Part shown: in pieces, positions 1-8,769 of the stretch | Layout of the letters: each line of letters starts with the position of its first letter | How positions within the stretch are numbered: the stretch's first letter is position 1 | DNA from: Ferruginibacter sp. | GTDB lineage: Bacteria; Bacteroidota; Bacteroidia; Chitinophagales; Chitinophagaceae | Assembly: GCF_028288465.1 (NCBI RefSeq) | Contig: NZ_JAQBNR010000001.1 | Span: 248,001 to 312,000, forward strand | Reading direction: 5' to 3' | Length of the DNA stretch: 64,000 nucleotides | The notes under the pieces: model-generated | Seen by the model: the letters and a program-made list of their open reading frames with translations, nothing else | The model's database searches: none | Told to the model about the DNA's origin: nothing | Translations under genes and position numbers: made by a program

Positions 1-1
1 T

Positions 2-1459
2 GACAGCTCCTACGAATTATATACCGATGGGTTAAAGAAAAATGTGTTTATAAAATATGCAGACGGCAGTTTATTTAAAACGGAGATAGCCCCGCTGCCT
101 GTTCTTCTGCCCGATTATACCAATCCCAACACAAGGGCCTGGTGGATTGATAAAATGAAATGGTTGCCAGACAACGGTATACATGGTTACTGGAATGACA
201 TGAATGAGCCAGCCGTGGCTGGCAGTTATTTGCCGGATAACCTGGTCTTTAATTTTGATGGGCACGCAACCAATGCTCAGGAAGCAAAAAATGTATATGG
301 TTTTCAAATGGCAAGAAGCAGTTATGAATCTGCAGTTAAATACGGAAATGGCAGGCGGCCTTTTGTATTAACGCGTTCAGCCTTTGCCGGCGTGCAGCGC
401 TATTCTGCCGTATGGAGCGGTGATAATACGGCCAGCGATGAAGGTTTGCTGAGTGGTGTGTTGCTCAACAGCCAGATGGGCCTGTCGGGCATTCCTTTTG
501 CAGGGCCCGATCTGGGTGGTTATATCGGTGATGGAACAAAAGATTTGTTTAAACGGTGGATAGAAGTGGGCGTATTTTCTCCTTTTGTAAGAAACCACAA
601 GGGCTTCTTTACGCCTGACAATGAGCCCTGGAGTTATGGCGAAGAAATTGAAGGCATTGCAAAAACATTTATTGAATTCCGGTACCGAATGATGCCATAT
701 GTTTACTCCGCATTTTACGAAGCCTCCCAAACAGGCATGCCAATAGCAAGAAGCCTTTGCATCAACTATCCTTTTGATGATAAAGTGTATGACAATGTGT
801 ACCAGTACCAGTTTTTATTTGGAGCTGCCATGCTGGTAGTGCCTGTAACATCATTGGAAAATAATAAGAAAATATATTTGCCCAAAGGCGTTTGGTACAA
901 TATATATTCGGACGAAAAAATAACCGGTGAAAAAAGCTGGACACAGGATGTGCCGGCTTATCAAATTCCGGTTTTTATAAAAGCATCTTCTGTCATACCC
1001 ATGCAGAGTGTTGTACAGTCAGCTAAAGAAAAGCCATCCGACACCCTGTGGTTGCATGTTTACAACGGAAAGGAAAAAAACAGTTTTGTATATTATGAAG
1101 ACAAAGGTGATGGAATGGAATATCAAAAAGGCGGCTATTGTAAAAGGGTGATCACATTTGATCCTGTTCAAAAGCAGCTGTTGCTTCAAACACAGGAAGG
1201 AACCTACCAGTCCGATTTCAAACAACTGCAACTTGTTTTTCATGGTTTTGAAAATGCAATAACAGGAGTTAGTATAAACAAAGGCAATGACCGGCCATTA
1301 CAGGAAGGCTGGGAAAAAATGTTGGACGGTTTGCAATATATGGAAGACCTGTATGATCCGGCTTATTATCAATCGGTAAGAAATGCAGAGCAGGTAAGCA
1401 CTCAAAAAATCATCACCATTGAAAACAGTGCGAAGGCCATTTTGGTGCAATGGAAATAA
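2..1459 (+). CDS. Glycoside hydrolase family 31 alpha-glycosidase, C-terminal part (5' end outside window)
   Basis: Retaining alpha-glycosidase of family GH31 (alpha-glucosidase or alpha-xylosidase type). The frame is open to the first bases of the window, so the N-terminal part lies upstream; 486 codons are visible. Counting from the Val codon at 44, the nucleophile motif YWNDMNEPAV is at residues 49-58 (Asp 52) and the acid/base motif WSGDN at 124-128 (Asp 127). Then come the remainder of the (beta/alpha)8 barrel and the proximal and distal C-terminal beta-domains typical of GH31. It stands at the head of a set of carbohydrate-active genes (GH43, SGNH esterase, GH3), which suggests action on a plant hemicellulose. 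The exact substrate cannot be read from this fragment. GH31 membership is firm; alpha-xylosidase versus alpha-glucosidase is open. Confidence 0.9.
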   Translation, partial: DSSYELYTDGLKKNVFIKYADGSLFKTEIAPLPVLLPDYTNPNTRAWWIDKMKWLPDNGIHGYWNDMNEPAVAGSYLPDNLVFNFDGHATNAQEAKNVYGFQMARSSYESAVKYGNGRRPFVLTRSAFAGVQRYSAVWSGDNTASDEGLLSGVLLNSQMGLSGIPFAGPDLGGYIGDGTKDLFKRWIEVGVFSPFVRNHKGFFTPDNEPWSYGEEIEGIAKTFIEFRYRMMPYVYSAFYEASQTGMPIARSLCINYPFDDKVYDNVYQYQFLFGAAMLVVPVTSLENNKKIYLPKGVWYNIYSDEKITGEKSWTQDVPAYQIPVFIKASSVIPMQSVVQSAKEKPSDTLWLHVYNGKEKNSFVYYEDKGDGMEYQKGGYCKRVITFDPVQKQLLLQTQEGTYQSDFKQLQLVFHGFENAITGVSINKGNDRPLQEGWEKMLDGLQYMEDLYDPAYYQSVRNAEQVSTQKIITIENSAKAILVQWK

Positions 1460-1613
1460 AAGATTTCGGGAAGCCCGGAATATAGTTTGAGAAGTAAATA
1501 ACCGGTTAAATCAAATTGAAACGAAAGGCTGCAAAAGATAATTATGGAACAGGCTTTGCATGTAAGGGGATTTAGTAAACCGGAAATAAGATGAACTTAC
1601 GGGCTTATCAAAG

Positions 1614-1621
1614 TACTTTTG
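1614..1621 (+). promoter_or_regulatory. Candidate Bacteroidota -7 box before the DoxX gene
   Basis: TACTTTTG matches the Bacteroidota -7 consensus TAnnTTTG exactly and lies 57 nt before the start codon at 1679. No convincing TTTG -33 element is found at the expected distance, so this is a weak call. The gap 1460-1678 shows nothing else. Confidence 0.3.
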
Positions 1622-1678
1622 TAGAATAAAATATCACTCCGACTAATCCTGCATGTTTAAATAGAATAAATATATTTT

Positions 1679-2113
1679 ATGAAGCCTCTATTATCGCCAG
1701 TGCCAATGAATATTAAAACAACAATTGGCATCTTAAGAATCATCATCGGCGCAATGATGTTGTACCATGGTGCCGAAGTTTTTAACGCAGTACAAATGAA
1801 GGAATATGCACAATCGGATATGTTTAAAACTTCTTCCTCGCCGGCGCTGATGCCTTACATTGGTAAAGGTGCCGAATTTCTAAGCGGCCTGTTGTTGTTG
1901 CTCGGACTATTCACCAGGATAGCCGCTGGCATACTGATCGTGAGCATGTGTTACATCACCTTTAAAATAGGTCATGGAAAATTCTGGTACGAAGATCAGC
2001 ATCCTTTTATGTTTGTTCTTTTCGGGCTGCTGTTCTTTTTTGCCGGTCCCGGCAAGTGGAGTATCGACCATATCCTTTTTAAACCCAAATCAAAATATAC
2101 TACCTACAAATGA
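1679..2113 (+). CDS. DoxX family membrane protein
   Basis: Small integral membrane protein of 144 residues with four predicted transmembrane segments (about 13-32, 58-78, 82-100 and 108-126). The pattern, with GxxMLYHG in helix 1 and a G-rich helix 2 (FLSGLLLLLGLFTRIAAG), is that of the DoxX/DoxD family. Members are often tied to thiosulfate or redox metabolism, but most Bacteroidota copies have no known role. A second in-frame ATG at 1706 (MNIKTT) could be the true start, because the helix begins just after it. Its stop overlaps the start of the GH43 gene by 4 bp (ATGA), so it is probably translationally coupled to the glycosidase operon. Family call is good; function is unknown. Confidence 0.8.
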   Translation: MKPLLSPVPMNIKTTIGILRIIIGAMMLYHGAEVFNAVQMKEYAQSDMFKTSSSPALMPYIGKGAEFLSGLLLLLGLFTRIAAGILIVSMCYITFKIGHGKFWYEDQHPFMFVLFGLLFFFAGPGKWSIDHILFKPKSKYTTYK

Positions 2114-3909
2114 TTATGTTACCAGCTTCAATATTTCAATTTAGCATCGTTGCGGCGCTCCGTTCAAAAATAGTACTACTATTAAGCATTGGCTTCCTGT
2201 TTGGGGCGTATAATTTACAGGCACAGTACAAGCAACAAACCTATTGTAACCCCATCAATATAGATTACGGCTATACGCCCATTCCCAATTTTAGTGAATG
2301 GGGCAGGCACCGGGCTACGGCTGATCCGGTGATTGTTACTTACAAAGGCGATTATTATTTGTTCAGTACCAACCAATGGGGTTACTGGTGGAGCAGCGAT
2401 ATGCTAAACTGGAAATTCATTTCCAAAAAATTTTTGCGCCCCTGGAACGGAGGCGTGTATGATGAATTGTGTGCCCCAGCAGTTGGCATTATCGGCGACA
2501 CCATGATTGTTTTTGGTTCCACCTACACCAGCAAATTCACCATCTGGATGAGCACCAATCCAAAAGCGAACGAATGGAAACCACTGGTCGACTCATTTGA
2601 AATGGGCGGCTGGGATCCCGGCTTTTTCACTGATGATGACGGCAAATTGTATATGTACAATGGTAGCAGCAACAGATATCCGTTGTATGGCATTGAGCTC
2701 AACCGGCATACTTTAGCGCCAATTGCTTATCGAAAAGAAATGTATTTCCTGGAGCAGGATCGCTACGGCTGGCAACGCTTTGGCGAAAACACCGACAATA
2801 CTTTTCTGGACCCATTTATTGAAGGTGCTACTATGAATAAACACAATGGAAAGTATTACCTGCAGTACGGCGCACCCGGTACAGAATTCAGCGGTTACGC
2901 CGACGGTGTAGTGGTAGGCGATAACCCGCTGGGGCCGTTTACACCCCAATCAGATCCGCTGAGTTACAAGCCTGGTGGCTTTTCCAGGGGAGCTGGCCAT
3001 GGCGCTACCTTTAAAGATGTCAACAACAATTACTGGCATGTGTCAACGTCTATCATTTGCGTAAAAAATACTTTTGAAAGAAGGATTGGCATCTGGCCTG
3101 CGGGCTTCGATAAAGATGATGTGATGTGGTGCAATACGGCATTTGGAGATTATCCGCACTATTTGCCAGGTGCAACATCGCCAGGCGGAAGGCCAGAATG
3201 GATGTTGCTGAATTATAACAAGCCTGTTGTGGTTTCCTCTACTTTGGCCAGCTATTATGCAAACAATGCAGTGGATGAAAGCATAAGAACCTACTGGAGC
3301 GCTGCTACCAGCAATAAAGGTGAGTTTATTCAAAGTGACCTGGGCAATATTTCAACCGTTAAAGCAATACAAATTAATTATGCTGACCAGGATGTGGACA
3401 GTTCCTTTCTGGGAAAGTCACTCGGCGTATTTCATCAATACAAATTATACTATTCCCTGGACGGTAAAAAGTGGAGCGTACTAAAGGATAAAAGCAATAA
3501 TAAAACGGATGTACCGCATGACTATATCGAGCTGGAACAACCGGTGGAAGCACGGTTTATTAAACTGGAAAATATTCACATGCCCACCGGGAAATTTGCC
3601 ATCAGTGGCCTGCGTGTTTTTGGAAATGGACACGGAGCAAAGCCATCTGCCGTGCAAAATTTTATTGTGCTGCGAACTGAAAAAGACAAACGCAGTGCCT
3701 ATATAAAATGGAGGCCTGTTGACAATGCGTTTGCTTATAATATTTATTATGGCACTAACCCGGATAAATTGTACACATGTATTATGGTGCACGATAACAA
3801 TGAATATTGGTTAAAAACAATGGACAACCAGAAACCCTATTATTTCAGCATAGAAGCCATTAATGAAAACGGCGTTTCTCAAAAAAGCACGCCGATTAAA
3901 TCAGAGTAA
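2110..3909 (+). CDS. Secreted GH43 family glycosidase with F5/8-type (discoidin) and Fn3 modules
   Basis: Inverting glycosidase of family GH43 (five-bladed beta-propeller; arabinofuranosidase, xylosidase or galactosidase activities). Hydrophobic residues 20-38, ending LQA before Gln39, form an export signal, with a longer than usual N-terminus; a later start is possible. Catalytic signatures are visible: general base Asp72 in ATADPV, the pKa-modulating Asp169 in GGWDPG, general acid Glu238 in PFIEGA, and the GAGHG motif at 294-298. Residues about 365-505 look like a coagulation factor 5/8 type C (discoidin) carbohydrate-binding module, and about 512-598 like an Fn3 domain. It overlaps the DoxX gene by 4 bp and is followed after 2 bp by the SGNH gene, a tight operon. 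The GH43 subfamily is not determined. Confidence 0.88.
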   Translation: MIMLPASIFQFSIVAALRSKIVLLLSIGFLFGAYNLQAQYKQQTYCNPINIDYGYTPIPNFSEWGRHRATADPVIVTYKGDYYLFSTNQWGYWWSSDMLNWKFISKKFLRPWNGGVYDELCAPAVGIIGDTMIVFGSTYTSKFTIWMSTNPKANEWKPLVDSFEMGGWDPGFFTDDDGKLYMYNGSSNRYPLYGIELNRHTLAPIAYRKEMYFLEQDRYGWQRFGENTDNTFLDPFIEGATMNKHNGKYYLQYGAPGTEFSGYADGVVVGDNPLGPFTPQSDPLSYKPGGFSRGAGHGATFKDVNNNYWHVSTSIICVKNTFERRIGIWPAGFDKDDVMWCNTAFGDYPHYLPGATSPGGRPEWMLLNYNKPVVVSSTLASYYANNAVDESIRTYWSAATSNKGEFIQSDLGNISTVKAIQINYADQDVDSSFLGKSLGVFHQYKLYYSLDGKKWSVLKDKSNNKTDVPHDYIELEQPVEARFIKLENIHMPTGKFAISGLRVFGNGHGAKPSAVQNFIVLRTEKDKRSAYIKWRPVDNAFAYNIYYGTNPDKLYTCIMVHDNNEYWLKTMDNQKPYYFSIEAINENGVSQKSTPIKSE

Positions 3910-3911
3910 TT

Positions 3912-4577
3912 ATGAAAAATCAATTAATATTCCTTGCATATATTTTGCTGACGGCCGTGATGCCTGTAAAGGCCCAGACAGAGCCATTCTACAATGATAT
4001 TCAGTCCTTCAAAAAACAGGACAGTACAGCATTTCCACCGAAGCATGCCATACTTTTTGTTGGCAGTTCTTCCTTTACGAAATGGACAGATGTACAAAGT
4101 TATTTTCCTGATTATCCCATTGTGAACCGGGGCTTTGGCGGGTCTTCGTTACCGGATGTAATACATTTTGCCAATGATATCATTATCCCTTATCTGCCTA
4201 AACAGATAGTAATTTATTGTGGCGAAAATGACTTGGCTGGTTCGGATACCACCGTAAACGGAAAAGTAGTTTTTAACAGATTTAAGCAACTATTTACCCT
4301 GATAAGGCAGCAGCTGCCGACGGTATCCATAGCCTATGTTTCAATGAAGCCAAGCCCTAGCCGAAAACACTTGTGGCCAAAAATGACAGCTGGCAATACG
4401 TTGATTAAAAAATTCCTGGCCAAACAAAAGAAAACGGCCTTTATTGACGTATACCATAAAATGTTTAATGCCGATGGCACTGTTATGAACGATATTTTTT
4501 TGGAAGATAATTTACACATGAACGCAAAAGGCTATACCATCTGGCAAAAAGCGATTGCGCCTTTTTTACTGAAATAA
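3912..4577 (+). CDS. Secreted SGNH/GDSL hydrolase (probable acetyl esterase)
   Basis: SGNH-fold lipase/esterase of 221 residues with a cleavable signal peptide (about 1-21, VKA before Gln22). The four blocks are visible: block I FVGSSSF with nucleophile Ser53, block II Gly in NRGFGGSS (72-79), block III GEND (104-107), and block V DNLH with Asp199 and His202. Platelet-activating-factor acetylhydrolase-like enzymes of this type in glycan operons commonly remove O-acetyl groups from hemicellulose. That role is inferred from the neighbours: a GH43 gene 2 bp upstream and a GH3 gene 13 bp downstream. Block I is GSS rather than the classic GDS, a common variant. Confidence 0.85.
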   Translation: MKNQLIFLAYILLTAVMPVKAQTEPFYNDIQSFKKQDSTAFPPKHAILFVGSSSFTKWTDVQSYFPDYPIVNRGFGGSSLPDVIHFANDIIIPYLPKQIVIYCGENDLAGSDTTVNGKVVFNRFKQLFTLIRQQLPTVSIAYVSMKPSPSRKHLWPKMTAGNTLIKKFLAKQKKTAFIDVYHKMFNADGTVMNDIFLEDNLHMNAKGYTIWQKAIAPFLLK

Positions 4578-4590
4578 TAAAACCAACAAC

Positions 4591-6894
4591 ATGAAATTGC
4601 TTACAAAAGTCCTGGCAGTAGTACTGTTTTCTATTTCGCTGCAGGCAGCAGCACAAAATAGTGATGCTGTTAAATCCGATAGCTATCGGATGAAAACCTT
4701 CATTGATGTACTCATGAAAAAAATGACCCTGGACGAAAAACTGGGCCAATTAAACTTACCCGGTGCGGGTGATATTGTTACCGGCCAGGCATCCAATTCT
4801 GATATTGGTAAAAAAATACGGGAAGGAAAAGTAGGAGGTCTTTTCAACATTAAATCGGTCGCTAAAATTAAAGCGGTACAAAAAGTAGCGGTCGAAGAAA
4901 GCCGCTTAAAAATTCCGATGATTTTTGGTATGGATGTCATTCACGGTTACCAGACAACCTTTCCCATTCCGTTAGGCATGTCGTGTATCTGGGATATGAA
5001 CCTGGTGGAAAAAGCAACCCGCATTGCAGCCACAGAAGCCAGTGCCGATGGTATTTGCTGGACCTTTAGCCCGATGGTGGATATCAGCCGCGATCCACGC
5101 TGGGGAAGGATTTCAGAAGGTAACGGGGAAGATGCTTACCTCGGATCGAGAATTGCTGCGGCAATGGTCAAAGGTTATCAGGGTGATGATCTTTCAAAAA
5201 ACAATACCATTATGTCGTGCGTTAAACACTATGCTATGTATGGTGCTGCTGAGGCCGGCCGCGATTACAATACAACAGACATGAGCAGGGTGAGAATGTA
5301 CAACGAATATTTGCCACCATACAAGGCAGCTGTAGATGCCGGCGTTGGAAGTGTGATGGCCTCTTTTAATGAAGTAGATGGTATACCGGCTACCGCCAAT
5401 AAATTTTTAATGACCGATGTATTACGCAACCAGTGGGGGTTTAAAGGATTTGTGGTAACAGATTATACCGGCATCAATGAAATGGAAGCGCATGGTATAG
5501 GTGATCTTCAACAGGTTTCGGCACTGGCTTTAAAAGCTGGTGTTGATATGGATATGGTAGGCGAAGGTTTTTTGACCACCCTGAAGAAGTCACTTGAAGA
5601 AAAGAAGGTGACACAACAGCAGATAGACATGGCATGCAGACTGGTACTGGAAGCGAAATATAAATTAGGCTTGTTTGAAGACCCATACAAATATTGCAAC
5701 GAGCAGCGTGCCGCCACAGAAATATTTACACCAGCCAACAGAAAAGTGGCAAGGGAGATTGCTGGTGAAAGCTTTGTGTTGCTGAAAAATAAAGGAGGAT
5801 TACTACCCCTTAAAAAAAATACAACCATTGCATTGATTGGCCCATTGGCAGATGCGAAGGAAAACATGCCCGGCACCTGGAGCGTGGCTACTGATTTCTC
5901 TACACCAATATCTGTGTTACAAGGATTGAAAAATGCAGTAGGTAACCAGGGAAAAGTTTTATATGCTAAAGGATCTAATCTCGATGCAGATAGCATGATT
6001 GAAGAGCGGGGTACCATGTTTGGGAAATCGTTGCACAGAGACAGCCGGCCAAAGGAAGTTATCCTGAAGGAAGCACTTGATATTGCCAGCCAGGCAGATG
6101 TTGTTGTTGCTGCTGTAGGTGAGTCATCAGAAATGAGTGGCGAGTCTGCCAGCCGGTCGGACATTGGTATTCCAAAATTACAACAGGAATTACTGGAAGC
6201 TTTAGTGAAAACCGGCAAGCCTGTTGTGCTTGTATTGTTTGCCGGAAGACCCTTAACCTTAACATGGGAGAATGAGCATGTGCCTGCTATTTTAGATGTG
6301 TGGTTCAGTGGAACAGAAGCAGGAGATGCAATAGCCGATGCTTTGTTCGGAGACGTAAATCCATCCGGAAAATTGAGTACAACTTTCCCCCAGAATATTG
6401 GCCAGGTGCCTTTGTATTATAACCATAAAAATACCGGTCGCCCCTTGCCTGAAGGGCAGTGGTTTCAAAAATTCCGCTCCAATTACCTGGATGTATCCAA
6501 CGATCCATTATATCCCTTTGGTTATGGTTTAAGTTACACCAGTTTTTCCTACAGCGGCATTACTTTAAGCAGTAATACGATAAAAGGAAACCAGTCCATT
6601 ACGGCTACTGTAACGGTAACCAATACGGGTAACAAAGCCGGCAAAGAAGTGGTGCAATTGTACACCCGCGATTTGGTGGGTTCTATCACCCGGCCGGTAA
6701 AAGAATTAAAAGGTTTTCAAAAAATTACATTGGCTGCGGGTGAATCAAAAAAAGTGACTTTTACCATTAGTAACGCTGATCTTAAATTTTACAACAGCGA
6801 TTTGAAATATGTTGCTGAGCCAGGCGATTTTAAATTATTTATTGGTGGCAACAGCAGGGATGTAAAAGAAGCTGATTTTAAATATCAGTTGTAA
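4591..6894 (+). CDS. bglX: Secreted GH3 beta-glucosidase (BglX type)
   Basis: Retaining exo-beta-glycosidase of family GH3, 767 residues, close to the usual BglX length. The signal peptide spans about 1-22 (LQAAAQ). The N-terminal (beta/alpha)8 barrel has KHYAMYG (212-218) and AEAGRDYN (220-227), and the nucleophile motif GFVVTDY with Asp291. The second alpha/beta sandwich domain (about 390-600) has the acid/base loop near 505-525 (SSEMSGESASRSDI). A C-terminal Fn3-like domain spans about 665-755 (VTVTNTGNKAGKEVVQLY). It is the last gene of the glycosidase operon and is followed by a strong hairpin. It would release terminal glucose or xylose from oligosaccharides made by the upstream enzymes; the substrate is inferred. 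Confidence 0.9.
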   Translation: MKLLTKVLAVVLFSISLQAAAQNSDAVKSDSYRMKTFIDVLMKKMTLDEKLGQLNLPGAGDIVTGQASNSDIGKKIREGKVGGLFNIKSVAKIKAVQKVAVEESRLKIPMIFGMDVIHGYQTTFPIPLGMSCIWDMNLVEKATRIAATEASADGICWTFSPMVDISRDPRWGRISEGNGEDAYLGSRIAAAMVKGYQGDDLSKNNTIMSCVKHYAMYGAAEAGRDYNTTDMSRVRMYNEYLPPYKAAVDAGVGSVMASFNEVDGIPATANKFLMTDVLRNQWGFKGFVVTDYTGINEMEAHGIGDLQQVSALALKAGVDMDMVGEGFLTTLKKSLEEKKVTQQQIDMACRLVLEAKYKLGLFEDPYKYCNEQRAATEIFTPANRKVAREIAGESFVLLKNKGGLLPLKKNTTIALIGPLADAKENMPGTWSVATDFSTPISVLQGLKNAVGNQGKVLYAKGSNLDADSMIEERGTMFGKSLHRDSRPKEVILKEALDIASQADVVVAAVGESSEMSGESASRSDIGIPKLQQELLEALVKTGKPVVLVLFAGRPLTLTWENEHVPAILDVWFSGTEAGDAIADALFGDVNPSGKLSTTFPQNIGQVPLYYNHKNTGRPLPEGQWFQKFRSNYLDVSNDPLYPFGYGLSYTSFSYSGITLSSNTIKGNQSITATVTVTNTGNKAGKEVVQLYTRDLVGSITRPVKELKGFQKITLAAGESKKVTFTISNADLKFYNSDLKYVAEPGDFKLFIGGNSRDVKEADFKYQL

Positions 6895-6915
6895 ATACGC
6901 ATTTAATATTATTTT

Positions 6916-6951
6916 ATAACACAGGCCGGCTGATTAGCTGGCCTGTGTTAT
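6916..6951. terminator. Bidirectional terminator hairpin between GH3 and the acyltransferase
   Basis: A 16-bp inverted repeat (ATAACACAGGCCGGCT at 6916-6931 with AGCTGGCCTGTGTTAT at 6936-6951, one G-T pair, 4-nt loop) sits between the ends of two convergent genes. There is no long T-run on either side, so the mechanism may not be classic intrinsic termination. Confidence 0.65.
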
Positions 6952-6983
6952 GCGACAAGGCATGATACTGTTCTTTTATGAGT

Positions 6984-7949
6984 TTAATCTATCTGCCTGT
7001 TCAGCTGCATACAACACCAGCCACAAACGGGCAATGCAGCTGCAATAACAATTGCCCGGTATTCACCTAAAAAAAATTGAGCAACCAGCGCCCAGAATAG
7101 AATTAAAAAGGGATAAAAAATCAGCAATGCGCCTACGACGATTGAATCAAAATGCCCTGACAGGGCAGCCTTTTTTTCAATCAATTTTTTCAGGATAAAA
7201 TAAAATGGCCAGTGTAAAACCAAACCGGCAAATCCGGGCAAAAGCAACAAGGCCGTTTTGATTTTGCTGAACTTTATCCGGAAGGTGGTCTGTTTTTTTT
7301 GACGATCAGTTGAATCAATTTCATATACCCTTTGTTGCAACTGCTGCTGTATGGCGCCCGTGATATTATTGAGTTGCCGGCCATTTTCACCGCCCGTATT
7401 TTTCATTATGTCTGATCCGATGCAGTCGCCGATATTAACATGCACATTTTTTCCGAACAAGAAGAAGCTATTATAATTAAGGCCAATTGGCAGTATTTTT
7501 AATGGGATATTTTGCTGCCATGCTGTAAGCGCAAGCCTGGCAGTTCCTTTTTTCAACGGACGCAAATGCCATTCATTTTCCGACCTGCCTTCTGTAAAGA
7601 TCAAAACAATACCATTATTCTTAAACAGCTCAATGCAAGCCGAAAAAGTAGAGTAATTTTCCTCCAGGTTTTCCACGCCTTCACTCACCCTGTATACAGG
7701 TAATATTTTCAATGAACGCAAAAAGACGCTGATCAATTTTCCTTTAAAAGCATCACCCCGGGCAAGCGAATAAACCGGCTCGTCAAATAAAGTGCATAGA
7801 ATAATAGCGTCTAAAAATGAGTTGGGATGATTTACCGCAAGCAATAACGGGCCCTTATTTTTCAGCAAAGCTTTCTGGTTAATTTTGATATCCCGGCAGT
7901 AAAATTTAATAGCAACTCTTGCTACTTTTTTTACGATTTGGTAAAACAT
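6984..7949 (-). CDS. PlsC-like glycerolipid acyltransferase, membrane protein
   Basis: Lysophospholipid acyltransferase (PlsC/LPLAT) superfamily, 321 residues. The acyl-transfer motif is NHPNSFLD with His41 and Asp47, a spacing seen in the HPNxLLD subgroup rather than the canonical HX4D. The glycerol-phosphate block is FTEGRS at 118-123. Two hydrophobic segments near the C-terminus (about 228-250 and 272-312) anchor it in the membrane. It probably acylates a glycerol- or amino-lipid intermediate; the exact acceptor is not evident. It is convergent with the GH3 gene and lies downstream of the YqgE gene on the same strand, with a 121-bp gap. The family is firm; 1-acylglycerol-3-phosphate specificity is not proven. 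Confidence 0.82.
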   Translation of the reverse strand: MFYQIVKKVARVAIKFYCRDIKINQKALLKNKGPLLLAVNHPNSFLDAIILCTLFDEPVYSLARGDAFKGKLISVFLRSLKILPVYRVSEGVENLEENYSTFSACIELFKNNGIVLIFTEGRSENEWHLRPLKKGTARLALTAWQQNIPLKILPIGLNYNSFFLFGKNVHVNIGDCIGSDIMKNTGGENGRQLNNITGAIQQQLQQRVYEIDSTDRQKKQTTFRIKFSKIKTALLLLPGFAGLVLHWPFYFILKKLIEKKAALSGHFDSIVVGALLIFYPFLILFWALVAQFFLGEYRAIVIAAALPVCGWCCMQLNRQID

Positions 7950-8070
7950 CCTTTAAGATAAGGGAATTAGAAATTGAGTGAATAAAAAGTAACAGTTTTT
8001 TGTAAGTATCCAAATATTTGCCATCTAAATAATGAAGCTTTGGCACCGAAAAAAATATATTGGACTATGT

Positions 8071-8622
8071 TTAATTTAGCAGCGGATCAATTGGGAAATT
8101 GATCATCATTTCATAATCGCCGCCCAAATGTTTAAGGCTATCTTTCCAAATATCATCCGGCGACGGGTGAAATACCAGGTTTCGTGTAGCCGTTACCGTT
8201 AGCCAGCTTTTTTCTTTCAGCTCGTTGTTTAACTGGCCTTCACTCCAGCCGCTGTAACCAATAAAAAAGCGCACCTTATTAAAATCCAGCTGCTGGGTTT
8301 TAACCATTTCAGAAAGTTTTTCAAAATCGCCTCCCCAGTAAACGCCTTTCATTACTTCCAGACCGCCAGGCACCTCTTCGGGGTACTGATGCAAAAAATG
8401 TATGGTATCCATTTGCACCGGGCCGCCGTAATAAACTGGTATCGGAAACCCGTCAAAGCCGGTCATCAGTTCATCCAGCGTTTGTTCAAATTGTTTGTTT
8501 AGTACAAAGCCAAAACTACCCTGTTGCTGGTGTTCGCAAATAAAGATTACCGTGCGCATAAAATTCGGGTCCTTCAAAAAAGGATCGGCTATTAATAATA
8601 TACCTGCAGCGGGAGAAATCAT
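8071..8622 (-). CDS. YqgE/AlgH family protein (UPF0301)
   Basis: Protein of 183 residues of the YqgE/AlgH family, a compact fold of unclear biochemical function, named for an influence on alginate expression in Pseudomonas. Family features are the N-terminus GILLIADPFLKDPNF, the central GSFGFVLNK, YYGGPVQ, and the C-terminal RFFIGYSGWSEGQL followed by ELKEKSW. I chose ATG at 8622 (MISPAAG) because the longer frame would need a TTG start at 8640 and the family normally starts here. It stands alone, upstream of the acyltransferase gene and divergent from the histidine kinase gene. Confidence 0.88.
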   Translation of the reverse strand: MISPAAGILLIADPFLKDPNFMRTVIFICEHQQQGSFGFVLNKQFEQTLDELMTGFDGFPIPVYYGGPVQMDTIHFLHQYPEEVPGGLEVMKGVYWGGDFEKLSEMVKTQQLDFNKVRFFIGYSGWSEGQLNNELKEKSWLTVTATRNLVFHPSPDDIWKDSLKHLGGDYEMMINFPIDPLLN

Positions 8623-8756
8623 GTTTGTAAAATAATTCAATTATTTATGTTACCGAAATAATCAGTGGCTTATTTTTGAAATGTGATTTAGTTCTAAAAC
8701 CTTCGTTAAATTTACCTTTTACAATACCATAACCGGCTAAAAGCCCCTGAGTAATT

Positions 8757-8764
8757 TACTTTTG
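8757..8764 (+). promoter_or_regulatory. Candidate -7 box directly before the histidine kinase start
   Basis: TACTTTTG is an exact TAnnTTTG match followed by GCA. It ends only 5 nt before the ATG at 8770, so transcription from it would give a leaderless or nearly leaderless mRNA. No TTTG lies at the expected -33 distance. Confidence 0.4.
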
Positions 8765-8769
8765 CAAGC

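Noticed and set aside
5508..6218. 236-codon minus-strand frame inside the GH3 gene
   Set aside because: Antisense shadow of a well-supported glycosidase with no domain of its own.
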